Source: Bin5 sp034428395 (lineage in GTDB: Bacteria; Chloroflexota; Anaerolineae; Caldilineales; Caldilineaceae). From it: a stretch of 64,000 bases of DNA. Positions 1 through 7,974 of the stretch are shown here, piece after piece. The stretch's first letter is position 1. Each line of letters begins with the position of its first letter. A model generated the notes under the pieces. That model saw nothing but the letters and a program-made list of their open reading frames with translations. It was not told where the DNA came from and did no database searches. The DNA lies in the NCBI GenBank assembly GCA_034428395.1, contig DAOUHX010000424.1, positions 116,090 through 180,089 on the forward strand, read 5' to 3'. A program made the position numbers and the translations under genes.

Positions 1-1
1 G

Positions 2-1207
2 CTCGCCGCCTGCGTTGCCGCTCCATCGCCTGCGGAAGCGCCCATGGCCGACGATCAGATGGAGGACGCGCCCGCAGATATGAGCGGGAAAGTTGTCATC
101 CCCGCGGGCGGAATGATTCGCATTGGCGGCTCCTTTGCCCTGACAGGGCCGATTCCGGACCCGGGCAAGGACATTCAGTATGGCGCCGAAATCGCTATCG
201 ACGATCTCAACGCGATGGGCGGTTTTGAAGGCTTCATGTTCGAGCTGGTCGGTGAAGACGGCGCATGTGACGGCACGCAAGGCACGAACGTGGGCAACAA
301 ATTTGCCGCCGATGAAACTATCGTCGCCGTGTCGGGCGGTACCTGCTCCGGCGAGACGTTCGGGCTGATGCCGATCTTGCAGGAGGCGCGCATCCCCTTC
401 GTCAGCCCCAGCGCTACCAATCCTGACATTACGTCGGAGGACTGCGATGTCTGCAACCGCGTTGCGCTGAGCGACGCCTTGCAGGGCGTCACCGACGCCA
501 ACTTTGTCGTGAATGAATTGGGCCTTTCCAAGTTCGCGGTTGTCCATGACAACTCCGACTACGGCAAGGGCCTGGCTGAGATTTTCCAGAACCATCTGAT
601 GGCAATCGGCGGCGAAGTCTCCAGTTTCGAAGGCGCGCAGGTCGGGGATACTGACTTTCGCGCCATGCTGGCCAAAGTTGGCGCAGACGGCCCGGAGGGT
701 ATCTTCTTTGCCGGCTACTCGACCGAGGCGGGTCTGATCGCCCAGCAGATGACCGAGACACCCGGGCTCGAAAACACGGTCTTCATGAGCGTTGACGGTG
801 CCTACACACAGCAGTATCTCGACGCAGCCGGCCCAGCCGCCGAAGGCACGTACGTCTCCTTCGTCGCCGGAGCCGAGTCCGAAGAGATGAACACCGAGTT
901 TGACGCCAAATTCATGGACAAGTACGGTGTCGCAGCCGGTGACCTTGGCCCGTTCCACGGCCAGAGCTACGATTCTGTCAAGCTGATCGCCGCCGCCATC
1001 ATGGAAGTGGGCGAGGTCGGCGATGACGGTAGCCTCGTAATTGACCGGGAAGCCTTGATTGCAGCCATCCGCTCCGTCGGCCCAATCAATGGCCTGACAG
1101 GCTCACTCATGTGCGACGCCATGGGCGAGTGCGGCGCAGGCGGTGTGCAGATCTTCCAGGTAGGAGACGGCGACTTCAACCAGGTCTCCGGCTTTGGCTT
1201 GGAGTAA
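2..1207 (+). CDS. Branched-chain amino acid/amide ABC transporter substrate-binding lipoprotein (5' partial)
   Basis: Extracytoplasmic solute-binding protein that would deliver branched-chain amino acids, amides or urea-like solutes to the permeases encoded just downstream. The frame is open to the window edge. The first visible residues read L-A-A-C, a lipobox, so the signal peptide start lies outside the window and the cysteine is the probable lipidated N-terminus; the in-frame ATG at 44 is therefore not the true start. An Ala/Pro/Glu-rich linker follows, then a periplasmic-binding type I fold: GSFALTGPIPDPG near the start, VSGGTCSGET, PFVSPSATNPD, and a late FHGQSYDSVKL, all typical of LivJ/AmiC-like proteins. 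First gene of the liv operon. The ligand cannot be read from sequence. Confidence 0.93.
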   Translation, partial: LAACVAAPSPAEAPMADDQMEDAPADMSGKVVIPAGGMIRIGGSFALTGPIPDPGKDIQYGAEIAIDDLNAMGGFEGFMFELVGEDGACDGTQGTNVGNKFAADETIVAVSGGTCSGETFGLMPILQEARIPFVSPSATNPDITSEDCDVCNRVALSDALQGVTDANFVVNELGLSKFAVVHDNSDYGKGLAEIFQNHLMAIGGEVSSFEGAQVGDTDFRAMLAKVGADGPEGIFFAGYSTEAGLIAQQMTETPGLENTVFMSVDGAYTQQYLDAAGPAAEGTYVSFVAGAESEEMNTEFDAKFMDKYGVAAGDLGPFHGQSYDSVKLIAAAIMEVGEVGDDGSLVIDREALIAAIRSVGPINGLTGSLMCDAMGECGAGGVQIFQVGDGDFNQVSGFGLE

Positions 1208-1213
1208 TCTACC

Positions 1214-1256
1214 GAGAGAGGAGAAGGAGCCCTGAACGCCCTCCATCTCCTCTCTC
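1214..1256 (+). terminator. Strong intercistronic hairpin between binding protein and livH
   Basis: Eleven perfect pairs (GAGAGAGGAGA at 1214-1224 with TCTCCTCTCTC at 1246-1256), one A-A mismatch, four more pairs (GGAG with CTCC) and an 11-nt loop. A pyrimidine run ending in TCTTTT follows. It begins six bases after the stop codon of the binding-protein gene. It is likely a partial terminator or an mRNA 3'-end stabiliser that makes binding protein more abundant than permease; that role is inferred. Confidence 0.75.
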
Positions 1257-1283
1257 CCCCTCTTTTCCCACTCGAAGGCGGGT

Positions 1284-2357
1284 ATGGCAGGTCGAGCTAC
1301 TTCGGCGCAGCCCTTCAATCTGGATGGGGCCACCTTCCAGAAATACGCTATCCGGGCCTTCGGCCTTTCAATTGTAGCAGTCGTACTTTGGCGGGTGATC
1401 ACCGTCGGGTTGGCTGAGGGCTATCCCGCTTCATTCTGGATATCCCAGGCCCTGAACGGGCTGGTCCTGGGCGGCGTCTACGCGCTCGTCGCACTGGGCT
1501 ATACGCTCGTATACGGCATCCTCTTCATGATCAATTTCGCGCACGGCGAAGTGATGATGATCGGCGGCATCGCCGGTTTCTTCGCCCTTCAATTCGCCCA
1601 GGCCCGTGGCTGGATGGAAGGGCCCTGGCTCGTTGTCGTAGTCGCCTTGTTCTTCATCATGTTGGTCGGTATGGCAGCCTCCGTTCTGATCGGCGTCACC
1701 TTGGAACGGCTGGCCTACCGCCCGCTGCGCCAGGCGCCGCGGCTGGTGCCTCTGATCAGCGCAATCGGCGCCTCTCTGTTTCTGCAGTATTCGGTGCTTC
1801 TGATCTTCGGTGTCAGCCCGCACAGCTACCGCAAACCCGAACTGATTTCGGGCGGCCTGCGACTGGGAAATGTATTCATCCCCTACACCGGCGCCATCAT
1901 CTTCTTCACCTCCATCCTGTTGATGTTGGTTCTTTTCTTTATCATTCAGCGGACGAAGCTGGGACGGGCAATGAGAGCCGTAGCCGAAGACAGGGCAACC
2001 GCTTCGCTGATGGGCGTCGACGTCAATGCAGTCATTGTGCTGACGTTTATGCTCGGCTCGGCGCTGGCCGGTGCGGCCGGCGTAATGCTCGGATTTCACA
2101 ACACGGTCGTCAAGTTCAACAGCGGCTTCATTCCCGGCTTGAAGGCATTCACTGCCGCCGTTCTGGGCGGCATCGGCAACATTCCCGGCGCAATGTTCGG
2201 CGCCCTCTTACTCGGCCTGATTGAAGCGATTGGACCGAGCGCCCTGGGCATCCCCACCGAATACAAGGATGTCATCGCCTTCACGCTCCTTGTCCTGATA
2301 CTGATCTTCCGTCCGTCCGGCCTCTTTGGCGAAGTGCTAAGCGAGAAGAAGGCCTGA
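1284..2357 (+). CDS. livH: Branched-chain amino acid ABC transporter permease LivH
   Basis: Inner-membrane permease of the importer, 357 residues, somewhat longer than the usual 290-310 because of an N-terminal extension of about 50 residues with one extra hydrophobic stretch. The core begins at about residue 52 with ISQALNGLVLGGVYAL, followed by LGYTLVYGILFMINFAHGE, the LivH hallmark, and ends with the conserved GLIEAIGPSALG and IFRPSGLFGE. The ATG at 1284 follows an AAGGCGGG stretch that can serve as a ribosome binding site. It sits 76 bases after the binding-protein gene and 14 before livM, in the same operon. Confidence 0.95.
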   Translation: MAGRATSAQPFNLDGATFQKYAIRAFGLSIVAVVLWRVITVGLAEGYPASFWISQALNGLVLGGVYALVALGYTLVYGILFMINFAHGEVMMIGGIAGFFALQFAQARGWMEGPWLVVVVALFFIMLVGMAASVLIGVTLERLAYRPLRQAPRLVPLISAIGASLFLQYSVLLIFGVSPHSYRKPELISGGLRLGNVFIPYTGAIIFFTSILLMLVLFFIIQRTKLGRAMRAVAEDRATASLMGVDVNAVIVLTFMLGSALAGAAGVMLGFHNTVVKFNSGFIPGLKAFTAAVLGGIGNIPGAMFGALLLGLIEAIGPSALGIPTEYKDVIAFTLLVLILIFRPSGLFGEVLSEKKA

Positions 2358-2371
2358 GCCGAGGCGTTACT

Positions 2372-4273
2372 GTGCCCACAGCAATCAAGACCGGGCTCAT
2401 CACTTTTGCACTTCTGAGCTACCTGATCCTCGTCGGCATCCCCGGTCGGACGGGTGGCAACGCCCTGCCTCTCCTCGCCCTTTTGGCCGCGCTCCTCTTC
2501 TGGTACAGTCTCCGCCGTACTTCACAGGCCATTTCAGAAAGAGTTCCCCTTGCCGGTACAGCCGGGCAGCCCAAGCCAGGTTGGGAAGTTGGCCATGGGC
2601 CGCAGGCCCAAGTGCAGGCTCGGGCCGAGACACGGGGGGGCCTTTCAAGCCTGGTATTGGCGCAAGGCGCCGCGGCCGGCGCCACAACGGGGCTGCTGAT
2701 CGCAACTGTGAGCGCCGTGTTCGCCGCAATTCTGGGAAGCGGCGTGGCGATTCAACCGGTCTTTGACAAGATTGTTCCCGTAAACGTAGCCGCATTGCTC
2801 GGCGTGTCGCCCGGCGCGGTCGCTGAGGCGCAGGTGCCTCCGCTGCGCTACCTCTTCTCCGTACTCTATTTTACGGGCGGCGGGGTACTGGCCGCGCTTG
2901 CCGTCCTGGCAGGTAAGGCTGACGCGGCTCAAGCGGCTGGTTCAGCCCTATTGAAGGCGCGTCTTTCCGGACCTGCGTTCGCCTCGGCGCTGCACTGGCT
3001 GGTGATTGCATTTCCTTTCGCGCTACTGGCTGTCGTCGTCTGGCTGGGGCTGCCCGGCGTCGGCGCATTCGGAACCGACAGGAGCACGGTCCGCCTGCTG
3101 TTCACGCTGGTTGCAACCGGCAGCGGGCTGTTCGCCCTGCGGGCTGCGAATCCGGGCCGTGAACGGCTAATCGTCTCCGTTCTGCTCGGCATCGGCGTGC
3201 TGATCATGCCTTTTGTCCTCGACCAGTTTCAGAATTCGGTCATGGGAATCGTCTTCATCTTTGTCATGATGGGGCTTGGCCTGAACATCGTTGTCGGCTA
3301 TGCGGGTCTGCTCGACCTTGGTTATGTCGCTTTCTTCGCCATCGGCGCCTATGTTTACGCCTTCGTGTCAGCCCCGTTCTCTTCGCCCTTTATCAGCGGC
3401 CTTTTGACCGGATTGGGCGTACAGGCAGACAGCCCTCTGCTCGGATACTGGATGGCGCTTCCTCTGGCCATGATTACGGCCGCTATCGGCGGCATCCTGC
3501 TAGGCATTCCGGTTCTTCGCCTGCGAGGCGACTATCTTGCAATCGTTACGCTCGGTTTTGGCGAGATCATCCGTCTCTTCATGCTCAATTTGGGCGAGCT
3601 GACCAATGGGCCGCGCGGCATCCTCGAAATCGCGCAGCCGGGTCTCTTCGGGCTTGAACCGGAGGCGGTATCCGGCGGACTGCTCAGTTCGCAGGGATGG
3701 ATCTTTCTGCTGGCCCTCGCAAGTTCTGCAGCGATCGCATTTGTCGCGGTCCGCTTGAACGACTCGCGGCTGGGCCGGGCCTGGATCGCTATGCAGGAAG
3801 ATGAGGATGTCGCCCAGGCCACGGGCGTCCATCTCGTGCGCACGAAACTGCTCGCATTTGCCATCGGTGCCACCTTTGCCGGACTGGCCGGGCAGCTGTA
3901 CGCCGCGCGCCAAATCAACATATTCCCTGAGAACTTCTCGCTCTTCGTCTCCATAGACGCACTGGCGCTGATAATCGTGGGGGGCATTGGCAGCCCGGCC
4001 GGCATCGTTCTCGGCGCGCTCGCGCTCAAGGGGCTTCCCGAAGTGCTGCGCGGGGTAGACGAATACCGCATCGTTGCCTTTGCCGCCCTGCTGGTGATTA
4101 TGATGATCGTCCGCCCCGCCGGCATTCTGCCGTCATCGCGCCGGCGATTTGAAGCCGCCGCGGAGGATGCAGGAGAGAGCCAGATCGGCCCGGAAGCAAA
4201 TGGGGAGATCGTGCAAGAGTTGGCAGACGACGACGGGGCGGCTGCGGCCGGCCAAGACGGTGCGATGCAATGA
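2372..4273 (+). CDS. livM: Branched-chain amino acid ABC transporter permease LivM with long N-terminal extension
   Basis: Second permease subunit, GTG start, 633 residues against about 320-430 for typical LivM. The canonical core begins around residue 287 (VFIFVMMGLGLNIVVGYAGL, then LDLGYVAFFAIGAY) and carries the LRLRGDYLAIVTLGFGEI motif and a GGIGSPAGIVLGA segment. The first 285 residues hold about seven hydrophobic stretches (for example near 8-25, 30-47, 105-125, 158-180, 208-230, 242-256 and 265-284) separated by polar loops, one of them Gly/Gln/Arg-rich (60-90). The C-terminal tail of about 40 residues is acidic. The stop overlaps the livG start (ATGA), so the two are translationally coupled. 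Alternative: the extension may be lineage-typical for Chloroflexota. Confidence 0.93.
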   Translation: MPTAIKTGLITFALLSYLILVGIPGRTGGNALPLLALLAALLFWYSLRRTSQAISERVPLAGTAGQPKPGWEVGHGPQAQVQARAETRGGLSSLVLAQGAAAGATTGLLIATVSAVFAAILGSGVAIQPVFDKIVPVNVAALLGVSPGAVAEAQVPPLRYLFSVLYFTGGGVLAALAVLAGKADAAQAAGSALLKARLSGPAFASALHWLVIAFPFALLAVVVWLGLPGVGAFGTDRSTVRLLFTLVATGSGLFALRAANPGRERLIVSVLLGIGVLIMPFVLDQFQNSVMGIVFIFVMMGLGLNIVVGYAGLLDLGYVAFFAIGAYVYAFVSAPFSSPFISGLLTGLGVQADSPLLGYWMALPLAMITAAIGGILLGIPVLRLRGDYLAIVTLGFGEIIRLFMLNLGELTNGPRGILEIAQPGLFGLEPEAVSGGLLSSQGWIFLLALASSAAIAFVAVRLNDSRLGRAWIAMQEDEDVAQATGVHLVRTKLLAFAIGATFAGLAGQLYAARQINIFPENFSLFVSIDALALIIVGGIGSPAGIVLGALALKGLPEVLRGVDEYRIVAFAALLVIMMIVRPAGILPSSRRRFEAAAEDAGESQIGPEANGEIVQELADDDGAAAAGQDGAMQ

Positions 4274-5070
4274 CCGTCCTTCTCGCTGTCCGGGGTGTCA
4301 CCAAGGTTTTCGGCGGCCTAGTCGCCGTAGACAAAGTGGATATCGATATCGAGGCGGGTTCGATCGCCTCTCTCATCGGGCCCAATGGGGCGGGCAAGAC
4401 CACGCTGTTCAACTGCCTGACAGGTCTGCACCGCCCCGAAGAAGGGGAGATTCTCTTTGAGGACCAGTCGCTTGTGGGCCTGCGTTCGGACGAGATCACG
4501 GCACGCGGCATCGCCCGCACATACCAGAATATCCGGCTCTTCGGCAGGATGACTGCGCTAGAAAACGTGCTCGTTGGACAGCACCTGCGCCTGCACGCTT
4601 CACACTGGAGCGCCATCCTGCGTACCACCCGGCAGCGGGCAGAAGAGCGGGCCGCGCGTCAGACTGGGCGAGAACTACTCGATTTCGTGGGTCTCGGCGG
4701 ACAGGAGGAGGTCGTCTCAACCAACCTGCCGTACGGGGAGCAGAGGCTGCTGGAGGTTGCGCGCGCTTTGGGTAGCCGCCCGCGGCTGCTTCTTCTCGAC
4801 GAACCGGCAGCCGGCATGAATCCCCGCGAGACCGAGCGGATGATGGAGTTGATGCACAGGCTGCGCGACGGGATGGGAATCACTGTCTTTCTGATCGAAC
4901 ACGACATGAAGGTGGTAATGAGCGTTTCCGAGAACGTAACCGTCCTGGACTACGGGAAAAAGATCGCCAGCGGCGCGCCCGATGATGTGCGGGCAAACCC
5001 AAGAGTCGTCGAGGCCTATCTGGGTCCCGAAGTAGCCATGGAGGGTCCGGTCGCAGCCGGGGAGCGGTAA
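4270..5070 (+). CDS. livG: Branched-chain amino acid ABC transporter ATP-binding protein LivG
   Basis: Cytoplasmic ATPase subunit, 266 residues, normal for LivG. Walker A GPNGAGKT at residues 37-44, Q-loop region ARTYQNIRLF near 82-91, signature region LPYGEQRLLEVARAL near 153-167 (the family's YGxQR variant), Walker B LLLLDEP at 173-179 followed by AAGMNP, and a switch histidine in LIEHDM. The ARTYQN and AAGMNP motifs separate LivG from LivF. The start overlaps the livM stop by four bases, and livF follows after three bases. No regulatory signal of its own is seen. Confidence 0.96.
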   Translation: MTVLLAVRGVTKVFGGLVAVDKVDIDIEAGSIASLIGPNGAGKTTLFNCLTGLHRPEEGEILFEDQSLVGLRSDEITARGIARTYQNIRLFGRMTALENVLVGQHLRLHASHWSAILRTTRQRAEERAARQTGRELLDFVGLGGQEEVVSTNLPYGEQRLLEVARALGSRPRLLLLDEPAAGMNPRETERMMELMHRLRDGMGITVFLIEHDMKVVMSVSENVTVLDYGKKIASGAPDDVRANPRVVEAYLGPEVAMEGPVAAGER

Positions 5071-5073
5071 CCG

Positions 5074-5826
5074 TTGTTGATTCTAGATTCAGTCCACACT
5101 TTCTACGGCCACATTCACGCGCTCAAGGGCGTCTCTTTGACCGTGAACAAAGGCGAAATCGTCACGCTGATAGGCTCCAATGGGGCCGGCAAAACGACAA
5201 CGCTCAACACGATTAGCGGCGTGATTAGCGCGCAGTCGGGCGCAATCTACCTGGAAAGCAGCCAGAACGGTGGAAGCGAACGCGCCGGCGACGTGCAAGA
5301 ACCTGGAATCCGTCTCGACCGCCTTCCTGCCCACGAAGTTGCCAGGCTCGGCGTCTCGCAGTCGCCTGAAGGCCGCAAAATCTTCGCCAGGCTCTCGGTC
5401 AAGGAGAATCTGGCGATGGGCGCGTTTGCCCGCACGGATGCCGACGGAATCCGGAGCGACATGGCGCGTGTCCTCGAACTCTTTCCGCGACTGGAGGAGC
5501 GGCTCAGCCAGCCGGGAGGCACGCTGTCCGGCGGAGAGCAGCAGTTGCTGGCCATCGGGCGTTCGCTGATGAGCCGCCCAAGCATTCTTCTCCTGGATGA
5601 GCCGTCGATGGGTCTGGCGCCTCTCCTTGTCCAGCAGATCTTCCAGATAATTCGCGAGATAAACGCGCAGGGGACGACCATCTTGCTGGTGGAGCAGAAC
5701 GCCCAGGCAGCCCTCCAGGTCGCACACCGCGGCTATGTTCTAGAAACCGGGCACATCGTCCTCAGCGGCGACGCCCAACATCTCCTTTCCGATCCGCAGG
5801 TTGCCGAGGCCTACCTGGGCATCTGA
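5074..5826 (+). CDS. livF: Branched-chain amino acid ABC transporter ATP-binding protein LivF
   Basis: Second ATPase subunit, 250 residues. TTG start three bases after livG; the next codon is also TTG, so the exact start could shift by one codon. Walker A GSNGAGKT at 34-41, SPEGRKIF near 97-104 (a LivF marker), signature LSGGEQQ at 151-157, Walker B ILLLDEP at 171-177, then SMGLAP. Between the first strand region and SPEG there is a polar insert (about residues 61-82, ESSQNGG to GIRLD) longer than in most LivF proteins. Last gene of the liv operon; its stop is 12 bases from the stop of the convergent dehydrogenase gene. Confidence 0.95.
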   Translation: MLILDSVHTFYGHIHALKGVSLTVNKGEIVTLIGSNGAGKTTTLNTISGVISAQSGAIYLESSQNGGSERAGDVQEPGIRLDRLPAHEVARLGVSQSPEGRKIFARLSVKENLAMGAFARTDADGIRSDMARVLELFPRLEERLSQPGGTLSGGEQQLLAIGRSLMSRPSILLLDEPSMGLAPLLVQQIFQIIREINAQGTTILLVEQNAQAALQVAHRGYVLETGHIVLSGDAQHLLSDPQVAEAYLGI

Positions 5827-5838
5827 CTTCGCTCCGAC

Positions 5839-6789
5839 TCAGAACAACCTTGCCTTGTCGACAACGTTCCGAAGCGGCTCGCCGTTCAGGTAGCGGCGCA
5901 GATTGCCGCAGAGCGTATCGATGCGGCGCTGGGGCACGTGGGGATTGTCTGCGGCTACGTGGGGCGTCAGGATCACATTCTCCATCTGCCAGAGCGGATG
6001 ATCGGCCGGCAACGGCTCCTGCTCGTAAACGTCGAGCGCGGCGCCGGCAACGCCTCCGGCCTCGAGCGCGTCGACGAGGGCGTCCAGCTTGACTACGACC
6101 CCGCGACTGATGTTGATCAGATAGGCGGTCGGCTTCATCCGGGCCAGCTCCTCCGCCCCGATCAGCCCGACTGTCTCTGGCGTCTGTGGCACACAGCTTA
6201 CGACGAAGTCCGATTCGTCCAAGAGGTCGTGCAGCCGCTCCTGAGGCCAGAGCGCGTCCAGCTCCAGGTCACGTCCGGGCGTATCGCCGGCCCGGGCGTC
6301 GACCGCGATCACATGCATGTCGTGTGCCTTGCCGCGGCGGGCCAGCTCCGCGCCGATGCCCCCAAGTCCGATGACGCCGAGCGTGCAATCCCCAAGGTGA
6401 TGGACCGGCGTTCCCTTCTGCCAGACGCCCTTGATTTGGCGGCGCATGTACAAGTGAATCCCGCGCGCGAACATCAGGATGAAACAGAAGGCGTGGTCAG
6501 CGATCATGTCGCCGTATATCTTTGCCATATTGCTGACCACGATGCCGCTCTCGGCCAGCGCGGGGAACATGTAGTGTTCCAGGCCCGCAACCGGCGTCTG
6601 CAGCCAGCGAAGGTTTTCGGCCCGCTCCAGCAGGGCCGGGGTTAGGTCGCCGTACATGCCGACCGCCTGTGGAATCGCAGCCAGTGCGTCCTCTTCCGTC
6701 AATGCGTTGACGATCTCCAACTCGGAAGAAAGCGCCTGCACCTGCGCAAGCTCGCTGGATCTTAACGCCGGGTAGATGAGAAAGTTCAT
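5839..6789 (-). CDS. D-2-hydroxyacid dehydrogenase (NAD-dependent)
   Basis: Cytosolic oxidoreductase of the D-isomer-specific 2-hydroxyacid dehydrogenase family, 316 residues, interconverting 2-oxo acids and D-2-hydroxy acids. The nucleotide motif GLGGIG is at residues 141-146. The catalytic triad is visible as Arg229 (in NISRG), a glutamate in the DVYEQEP segment (256-258) and His277 (LTPHVAA). The catalytic domain is short at its N-terminus, as in glyoxylate/hydroxypyruvate reductase-like members. An AAAGG ribosome binding site and a promoter precede it, divergent from rpmG. The substrate is not predictable. Confidence 0.92.
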   Translation of the reverse strand: MNFLIYPALRSSELAQVQALSSELEIVNALTEEDALAAIPQAVGMYGDLTPALLERAENLRWLQTPVAGLEHYMFPALAESGIVVSNMAKIYGDMIADHAFCFILMFARGIHLYMRRQIKGVWQKGTPVHHLGDCTLGVIGLGGIGAELARRGKAHDMHVIAVDARAGDTPGRDLELDALWPQERLHDLLDESDFVVSCVPQTPETVGLIGAEELARMKPTAYLINISRGVVVKLDALVDALEAGGVAGAALDVYEQEPLPADHPLWQMENVILTPHVAADNPHVPQRRIDTLCGNLRRYLNGEPLRNVVDKARLF

Positions 6790-6837
6790 CGTTCTTTACC
6801 TTTCGTGAGTCGGTAGCCTCGATTGCTTGCCACATCC

Positions 6838-6865
6838 ATTGTAATGAAATCTGGCGGGCCAGCAA
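6838..6865 (-). promoter_or_regulatory. Predicted sigma70 promoter of the D-2-hydroxyacid dehydrogenase gene
   Basis: Read on the minus strand: TTGCTG (6865-6860), 16-bp spacer, TACAAT (6843-6838). It lies about 50 bases upstream of the start codon and back to back with the rpmG promoter. Confidence 0.6.
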
Positions 6866-6940
6866 TGCCGGTAGTTATCCCGGGGCCGTTCTCCGGATCG
6901 CCGAATTGCCACTAAATTCGGGCCTCCGGGGTGACTCAGT

Positions 6941-6969
6941 TTGCTTGGCTGACCTTCCGCGGTTACAAT
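6941..6969 (+). promoter_or_regulatory. Predicted sigma70 promoter of rpmG
   Basis: TTGCTT at 6941-6946, 17-bp spacer, TACAAT at 6964-6969. It leaves a leader of about 110 bases before the rpmG start. Confidence 0.65.
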
Positions 6970-7085
6970 ACCCCTTCTAGATTCAGGTACGGACCATGAC
7001 GGTGCGAGGCCAATCCTCGCTCGGTCCCCGGGGCAGCGCCTGCGTGTTGCCACTTCTATATAAAGAAAGCATGTTGGAGGAGATT

Positions 7086-7247
7086 ATGGCGAAGAGAGGC
7101 CCGCGCCAGCTCGTGAGGATGCGCAGCACGGAGAGTCACCATGTGTATCTGACGAGCAAGAACCGGCGCAATAATGACAAACGCCTGGAGTTGCGAAAGT
7201 TTGATCCGGTCTTGCGCAAGCACGTGGTCTACCGGGAGACCCGATAG
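7086..7247 (+). CDS. rpmG: 50S ribosomal protein L33
   Basis: Small basic protein of the large ribosomal subunit, 53 residues, the usual L33 length. Start at MAKRGPRQLV, chosen because GGAGGAG lies at 7076-7082 and because homologues begin at this point; a longer in-frame reading from 6996 has no support. The HHVYLTSKNRRNN segment and the C-terminal LELRKFDP..RKHVVYRE are family hallmarks. No CxxC zinc pair is present, so this is the zinc-free form. It appears to be monocistronic, with its own promoter and a terminator about 110 bases downstream. The secE and nusG genes that often follow rpmG are not here. Confidence 0.93.
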   Translation: MAKRGPRQLVRMRSTESHHVYLTSKNRRNNDKRLELRKFDPVLRKHVVYRETR

Positions 7248-7356
7248 CGCGAGAGCGCTTGCCAAAGCAACAAGCGTCCGCCTTCGCTCGGCTCCGAAAG
7301 TTGGCTGAAGCGTCACGGCACATGCGGACTTGCTACCCAATCGACGGTCAAACGTG

Positions 7357-7392
7357 ACCCGTTGTCGCGTAGGTTGAGCGCAGCGGGTTTTT
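7357..7392 (+). terminator. Rho-independent terminator downstream of rpmG
   Basis: ACCCGTTG (7357-7364) pairs with CAGCGGGT (7381-7388) including one G-T pair. An inner CGC/GCG stem extends it, and a run of five T (7388-7392) follows. The rest of 7248-7691 shows no credible gene or RNA. Confidence 0.75.
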
Positions 7393-7691
7393 GGTGTCGG
7401 GAGCGAGCGGGTCGCCCACCGAAAGGGTAGCTGAATGCGAGGTCTGCGCAGCGTTTAGGGGTAGCGATACCAGGCTCGGTTTGACGGCGTACCTGAAATA
7501 TTGGGGCATTTGCCTCCAGCGGACAACCGCGATCAATCTCCTGTCGAGCGGCCCTTTGTCGGGGCGAACTGCAGGAGCAAATGGGCAGCGGCCCGGCGTT
7601 CCTGGGCATGTGAACGGCCCGAACCCGATGCTTAGTTGCTTCATCGCAAAAAAGAATGCGGGGGACACCGTACTGTCCGCCCGCAATGAGA

Positions 7692-7764
7692 TGACCCACC
7701 AGGGATTCGAACCCCGAACCCGCGGATTAAGAGTCCGCTGCTCTGCCAGTTGAGCTAGTGGGCC
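7692..7764 (-). tRNA. trnK: tRNA-Lys (anticodon CTT)
   Basis: 73-nt cloverleaf read on the minus strand. The acceptor stem GGCCCAC pairs with GTGGGTC with one G-U pair. The D arm is AGCTCAACTGGCAGAGC, the anticodon arm GCGGACTCTTAATCCGC has CTT in the loop, the T arm contains GGTTCGAATCC, and the discriminator is A. The 3' CCA is not encoded. A near-perfect promoter lies just upstream. Confidence 0.96.
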
Positions 7765-7778
7765 GTTTGCCACAAGAT

Positions 7779-7807
7779 ATTCTATTGAGCTGGGCGGGGC
7801 TTGTCAA
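7779..7807 (-). promoter_or_regulatory. Promoter of tRNA-Lys
   Basis: On the minus strand: TTGACA (7807-7802), a 17-bp spacer and TAGAAT (7784-7779). The -10 hexamer ends about 15 bases before the tRNA 5' end. This is one of the best promoter matches in the window. Confidence 0.8.
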
Positions 7808-7974
7808 GTTCGCGGGCGGCTCGGGCAATTCGCATACGCGCCTTGTCCAGGCTGGTTTTCTTGCAACGAAACAATTGTAATTCCGGCCCGTTGGCACACT
7901 TTCACACTTTCATACTGACACAATTGCAGGAAATCGCGCGGCCGTCTCAGGGCCAGCGCGGAAAGAGCATCCCG

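Noticed and set aside
7348..7773. 141-codon minus-strand frame ending over the tRNA-Lys gene
   Set aside because: Its beginning (AQLAEQRTLNPRVRGSNP) is the translation of the tRNA itself, a well-known false protein; no ribosome binding site.
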